Shown piece after piece: positions 61,593 through 64,000 of a stretch of DNA of 64,000 bases. A model generated the notes under the pieces. That model saw only the letters and a list, made by a program, of their open reading frames with translations. It was not told the DNA's origin and ran no database searches. Location of the stretch: the NCBI RefSeq assembly GCF_000023125.1, contig NC_013037.1, forward strand, positions 1,302,001-1,366,000, given 5' to 3'. Within the stretch, counting starts at the first letter, position 1. Each line of letters starts with the position of its first letter. The stretch comes from Dyadobacter fermentans DSM 18053. Its GTDB lineage: Bacteria > Bacteroidota > Bacteroidia > Cytophagales > Spirosomataceae. Made by a program: the position numbers and the translations under genes.

Positions 61593-62363
61593 ATGAAATC
61601 CATCATTAGTTTAGTTCTGCGCTACATCCCGCGACCTTACCTCCAACTTGTCGGACACTGGGCTGCGCGGTTACTCAGCATCTTCTATACCGGCAGCAAA
61701 GTGGAATGCCCGGTTTGCAACAGCAAATACCGGAAGTTCCTCCCCTATGGCCGTAATACATCGAGCCGCGAGAATGCGCTGTGCCCCAGCTGCTTGTCGC
61801 TCGAACGCCACCGGCTCATGGCGCTGTATATGAAGCGCAGAACCAATTTTTACACCGCTAACCTGAAAGTCCTGCACGTAGCACCCGAATACTGTTTCAT
61901 CGACCGTTTCGAGCAGATGAAAAACCTGGATTACATTACCGCCGACATCGAATCGCCCCTCGCGAAGGTGAAAATGGACATTCACCAGATCCCATTCGAA
62001 GCCAATACCTTCGACGTCGCCATTTGCAATCACGTCATGGAGCACGTAGATGACTATATTCTCGCCATGAGCGAACTTCACCGCGTCCTCAAACCGGGCG
62101 GCTGGGCATTGATCCAATCCCCGCAGGACATGAAATACGAAGTAACCTACGAAGACCCGACGATCACCGATCCCAAAGAACGCGAAATCCATTTCCTCCA
62201 AAACGACCACCTGCGCCTCTTCGGCCGTAACTACGGCAAAGAGCTCGAAAAAGGTGGTTTCAAGGTAACGGAAGACCGTTTTGTAATGGATGAATTGACA
62301 AAAGCAGAAGTGCAGCGGTATTCGTTGCCTGGGGAAGAGATTGTTTATTTCTGCCAGAAGTAA
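61593..62363 (+). CDS. SAM-dependent methyltransferase with N-terminal zinc ribbon
   Basis: 256 residues. An amphipathic start is followed by a Cys4-type pattern (VECPVCNSKYRKFLPYGRN, then ALCPSCLSLERHRL). The methyltransferase_11-like fold has VLHVAPEYCFIDRF, DYITADIESPLAKVKMDIHQIPFEANTFDVAICNHVMEHVDDYILAMSELHRVLKPGGW. Its type is common next to glycosyltransferases and cell-envelope genes. It converges on a glycosyltransferase gene. Confidence 0.88.
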   Translation: MKSIISLVLRYIPRPYLQLVGHWAARLLSIFYTGSKVECPVCNSKYRKFLPYGRNTSSRENALCPSCLSLERHRLMALYMKRRTNFYTANLKVLHVAPEYCFIDRFEQMKNLDYITADIESPLAKVKMDIHQIPFEANTFDVAICNHVMEHVDDYILAMSELHRVLKPGGWALIQSPQDMKYEVTYEDPTITDPKEREIHFLQNDHLRLFGRNYGKELEKGGFKVTEDRFVMDELTKAEVQRYSLPGEEIVYFCQK

Positions 62364-62375
62364 ATATTTATGCAT

Positions 62376-62413
62376 AAAAAAGAGGGCGCTTCCGCGGGAG
62401 CGCCCTCTTTTTT
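62376..62413. terminator. Strong bidirectional terminator
   Basis: A perfect 15-bp stem (A6 then GAGGGCGCT at 62376-62390, complement at 62399-62413) with an 8-nt loop has a T run on either strand. It lies between the convergent methyltransferase and glycosyltransferase genes. Confidence 0.95.
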
Positions 62414-62428
62414 ATGCTGTAAGTCTGA

Positions 62429-63445
62429 TCACGAAGGATACTCTATCGCCGCCCCTGTTTCGCGGTGGGCCTTATTTTCCCAAAGCCGCTTCCAGCCTTC
62501 CTGCAAGAATCCGATGCCGTAGCCGAAAAGCTGCGTAAATGCCGCTCCAATGCTCAGGACAGCGACGTCCGCCCGCTTTGTCTGGCGCAATGCATCAATG
62601 AAAAGCAATGCGATGTAAATGCCGAGAAACCAAAGCCCCAGGTAGAAGAATGGTTCGAAAATGAAGTACCACAATGGAATGCTGCAAACGCCCAGCGTGA
62701 ACAGTAACGGGAATGTATGCACGAGTTTCAATTCCTCGGGGTAATAGCGGGCGATGTTGATGCGCGCGCGGCCGAAGAATTTCAACTGCCTGAAAAACGA
62801 CCCGAACTGCGTCCTGCGCTTGTGGTAAATAAATGCTTCGGGAATCAACGCGGACTTAAATCCGAGTCGCAGCGCCGAAATGCTGAACAGAATATCCTCT
62901 CCCATCCGGCTCGTGAGAAACCCGCCCGTGCGCTCCCAAACCTTGCGCGAGAGGCCCATGTTGAAGCTACGCGGATGGAATGTACCGCCCATATTATTCT
63001 TCTTACCGCGAATCCCCCCGGTGGTAAATACCGAGGTCATCGAGTAACTGATCGCCTTCTGGATAGGTGTAAATGAAGGGTGATCCGTATCAGGCCCACC
63101 GTACAAATCCACGTAATCGGCATTCAAACGATTCTCGACGATCGAGAGATAGTCCGGCTCAATCAATGCATCCGAATCGAGCAATATGAAATAATCGCCT
63201 GCCGCGCGTTCGAAACCATGGTTACGCGCAAAGCCCTGGCCGCCATTTTCTTTGTAATGGTAATGAATATCGAGCCTGTCCGCAAATGAAGCTACCACGG
63301 CATCCGCTTTGATTTTGGAGCCATCTTCGACGATTACTACTTCGAAATTTTTGTACGCCTGCTGTGCCAGACACGCCAGAAGCTCTTCCAGCTCGTCAGG
63401 GCGGTTGTAGACAGGGATGATGATGGAGTAGCGGCGGGGGGTCAA
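62429..63445 (-). CDS. Family 2 glycosyltransferase with C-terminal membrane helices
   Basis: 338 residues. The GT-A fold begins at once: YSIIIPVYNRPDELEELLACLAQQ, VVIVEDGSK, GFARNHGFERAAGDYFILLDSDALIEPDYL (the DxD-type metal motif) and GGPDTDHPS. Two or three membrane helices lie at about 240-310. It probably moves a sugar for surface polysaccharide or lipid. There is no ATG; the first usable start is TTG at 63445, which follows the octamer array by only about 4 nt. The frame remains open through the whole array and to a stop at 63569. Confidence 0.9.
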   Translation of the reverse strand: MTPRRYSIIIPVYNRPDELEELLACLAQQAYKNFEVVIVEDGSKIKADAVVASFADRLDIHYHYKENGGQGFARNHGFERAAGDYFILLDSDALIEPDYLSIVENRLNADYVDLYGGPDTDHPSFTPIQKAISYSMTSVFTTGGIRGKKNNMGGTFHPRSFNMGLSRKVWERTGGFLTSRMGEDILFSISALRLGFKSALIPEAFIYHKRRTQFGSFFRQLKFFGRARINIARYYPEELKLVHTFPLLFTLGVCSIPLWYFIFEPFFYLGLWFLGIYIALLFIDALRQTKRADVAVLSIGAAFTQLFGYGIGFLQEGWKRLWENKAHRETGAAIEYPS

Positions 63446-63449
63446 TTTT

Positions 63450-63530
63450 GAATGAGAGAATGAGTGAATGAGTGAATTTTGAATGACTGAATGAGTGAAT
63501 GAGTGAATTTTGAATGACTGAATGAGTGAA
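63450..63530. repeat. Octamer microsatellite (GAATGAGT-type) upstream of the glycosyltransferase gene
   Basis: A run of GAATGAGT units is broken by repeated GAATTTTGAATGACT blocks, so the array consists of two near-identical larger units. The unit is the reverse complement of the octamer CATTCACT that lies between susC and susD at 13244. It sits directly against the start of the minus-strand glycosyltransferase frame. Confidence 0.9.
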
Positions 63531-63560
63531 TATCGACCGGGTGGATTTTGTACTATGACT

Positions 63561-63742
63561 GAATGCCGTTAGGCATGTAATATTGGTAGCAAAAGATGAT
63601 CAACATTGGTTTTGAAATGCCCTTTGGGCATGTAACAACAAAACATTTGCGTGGCCAGCCCGGCGTTGTTGTTGCATCCCTGACGGGATTTTACAATCTG
63701 CTTCATCTTTCAAATGCTACCAATGTTACATCGCTACGCGAT
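63561..63742. repeat. Dispersed modular hairpin repeat, copy 2, nearly complete inverted pair
   Basis: Four short hairpins in series: ATGCC/GGCAT (63563-63567, 63572-63576), ATGCCC/GGGCAT (63617-63622, 63626-63631), ATCCC/GGGAT (63676-63680, 63685-63689) and ATCGC/GCGAT (63730-63734, 63738-63742). The first two are followed by GTAATATTGGTAGCA and GTAACAACAAAAC. The last two are preceded by the same tails reversed (GTTGTTGTTGCA; TGCTACCAATGTTAC). The element is therefore an inverted pair of two-hairpin modules with a variable centre. Its right edge overlaps the stop codon of hemL. Confidence 0.85.
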
Positions 63743-64000
63743 TAGGCTGTTATTTCTATCAATGCTTCTTCATTTGCCGCGATAATCCGCTCCAAATGCG
63801 CGTCCGTCAGCGCGATCGAGAGGAACATGGCTTCGAATTGGCTGGGGCCCATGTAAATGCCGCGGTTCAGCATTGCGTGGAAATATTTGCCGAACAACGG
63901 CAGATCCGACGACTTGGCCGATGGGAAATCGGTAACGGCGTCCGGTGTAAAAAACAGCGTATACATGGAACCGATTTGGTTCAATGTGTAATTCAAACCC
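63742..64000 (-). CDS. hemL: Glutamate-1-semialdehyde 2,1-aminomutase, C-terminal fragment cut by the window edge
   Basis: The last 86 or so residues are visible: NYTLNQIGSMYTLFFTPDAVTDFPSAKSSDLPLFGKYFHAMLNRGIYMGPSQFEAMFLSIALTDAHLERII. The segment GIYMGPSQFEA and the GSMYTLFFT strand are typical of the C-terminal domain of HemL, an enzyme of tetrapyrrole synthesis from glutamate. The catalytic lysine lies outside the window, so the call rests on this domain alone. The stop codon abuts the hairpin repeat. Confidence 0.9.
   Translation of the reverse strand, partial: GLNYTLNQIGSMYTLFFTPDAVTDFPSAKSSDLPLFGKYFHAMLNRGIYMGPSQFEAMFLSIALTDAHLERIIAANEEALIEITA

Noticed and set aside
63450..63742. Possible CRISPR or tRNA-like structure
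   Set aside because: No constant repeat/spacer pattern and no cloverleaf with T-loop; better explained as a microsatellite plus hairpin repeats.

Overview
The window reads as ordinary chromosome of a free-living member of the Bacteroidota, most likely a Cytophagales bacterium close to Dyadobacter or Spirosoma; the genus is an inference. Supporting features are two SusC/RagA TonB-dependent receptors and a SusD lipoprotein, a FecI/FecR pair, ADOP-type ABC permeases, large hybrid histidine kinases, TAnnTTTG promoter boxes, an absence of clear Shine-Dalgarno sites, and GC-rich third positions. I saw no rRNA, tRNA, CRISPR array, transposase or phage gene. About fifty protein genes are supported, two of them cut by the window ends (a SusC receptor at the left, hemL at the right).

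Layout. 1-17.4 kb is a nutrient-uptake region: a SusC receptor (minus strand), a two-gene secreted module (DUF1080/PA14 protein, then a sugar-dehydrogenase-like propeller fused to a blue-copper domain), an ECF sigma factor and FecR separated by 569 bp of repeat-bearing DNA, then susC, susD, a secreted RraA-type aldolase-like protein and a Tat-exported enolase-superfamily protein. 17.5-29.9 kb holds a KefB-type antiporter, a nucleotide-transporter-like/HEAT/cNMP-binding fusion, a facing operon of histidine kinase, response regulator, receiver-adenylate cyclase and HD hydrolase, a DUF5618 protein, and an AraC/SDR pair. 30-43.2 kb is mixed: methyltransferase, YdjM-like membrane protein, Crp-like regulator, ABC permease, two small cytosolic genes, a HigBA toxin-antitoxin pair, an envelope operon (ECF sigma, zinc-finger/HEAT anti-sigma candidate, two DUF4097 proteins), a MarR regulator and a ClC channel with CBS domains.

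43.4-55.1 kb contains a lipoprotein, two giant hybrid kinases enclosing CheR- and CheB-like proteins, an AddA-like helicase and an outer-membrane protein. 55.2-60.8 kb is a histidine cluster (hisS, hisG, hisD, hisC, all minus strand) with a RES/Xre toxin-antitoxin pair between hisD and hisC. The right end has a 50-residue basic protein, a methyltransferase, a family 2 glycosyltransferase and hemL.

The most interesting proposals are: (1) a self-contained cyclic-AMP circuit at 19.9-26.6 kb, with a sensor, a class IIIb-like cyclase, a possible hydrolase and a cNMP-gated nucleotide-transporter-like effector; (2) an extracytoplasmic sugar-acid route combining the Tat-exported enolase and the secreted RraA protein behind susCD; (3) octamer microsatellites shared by the susC-susD gap and the 5' edge of a glycosyltransferase gene; and (4) a family of modular hairpin repeats seen at both ends of the window.
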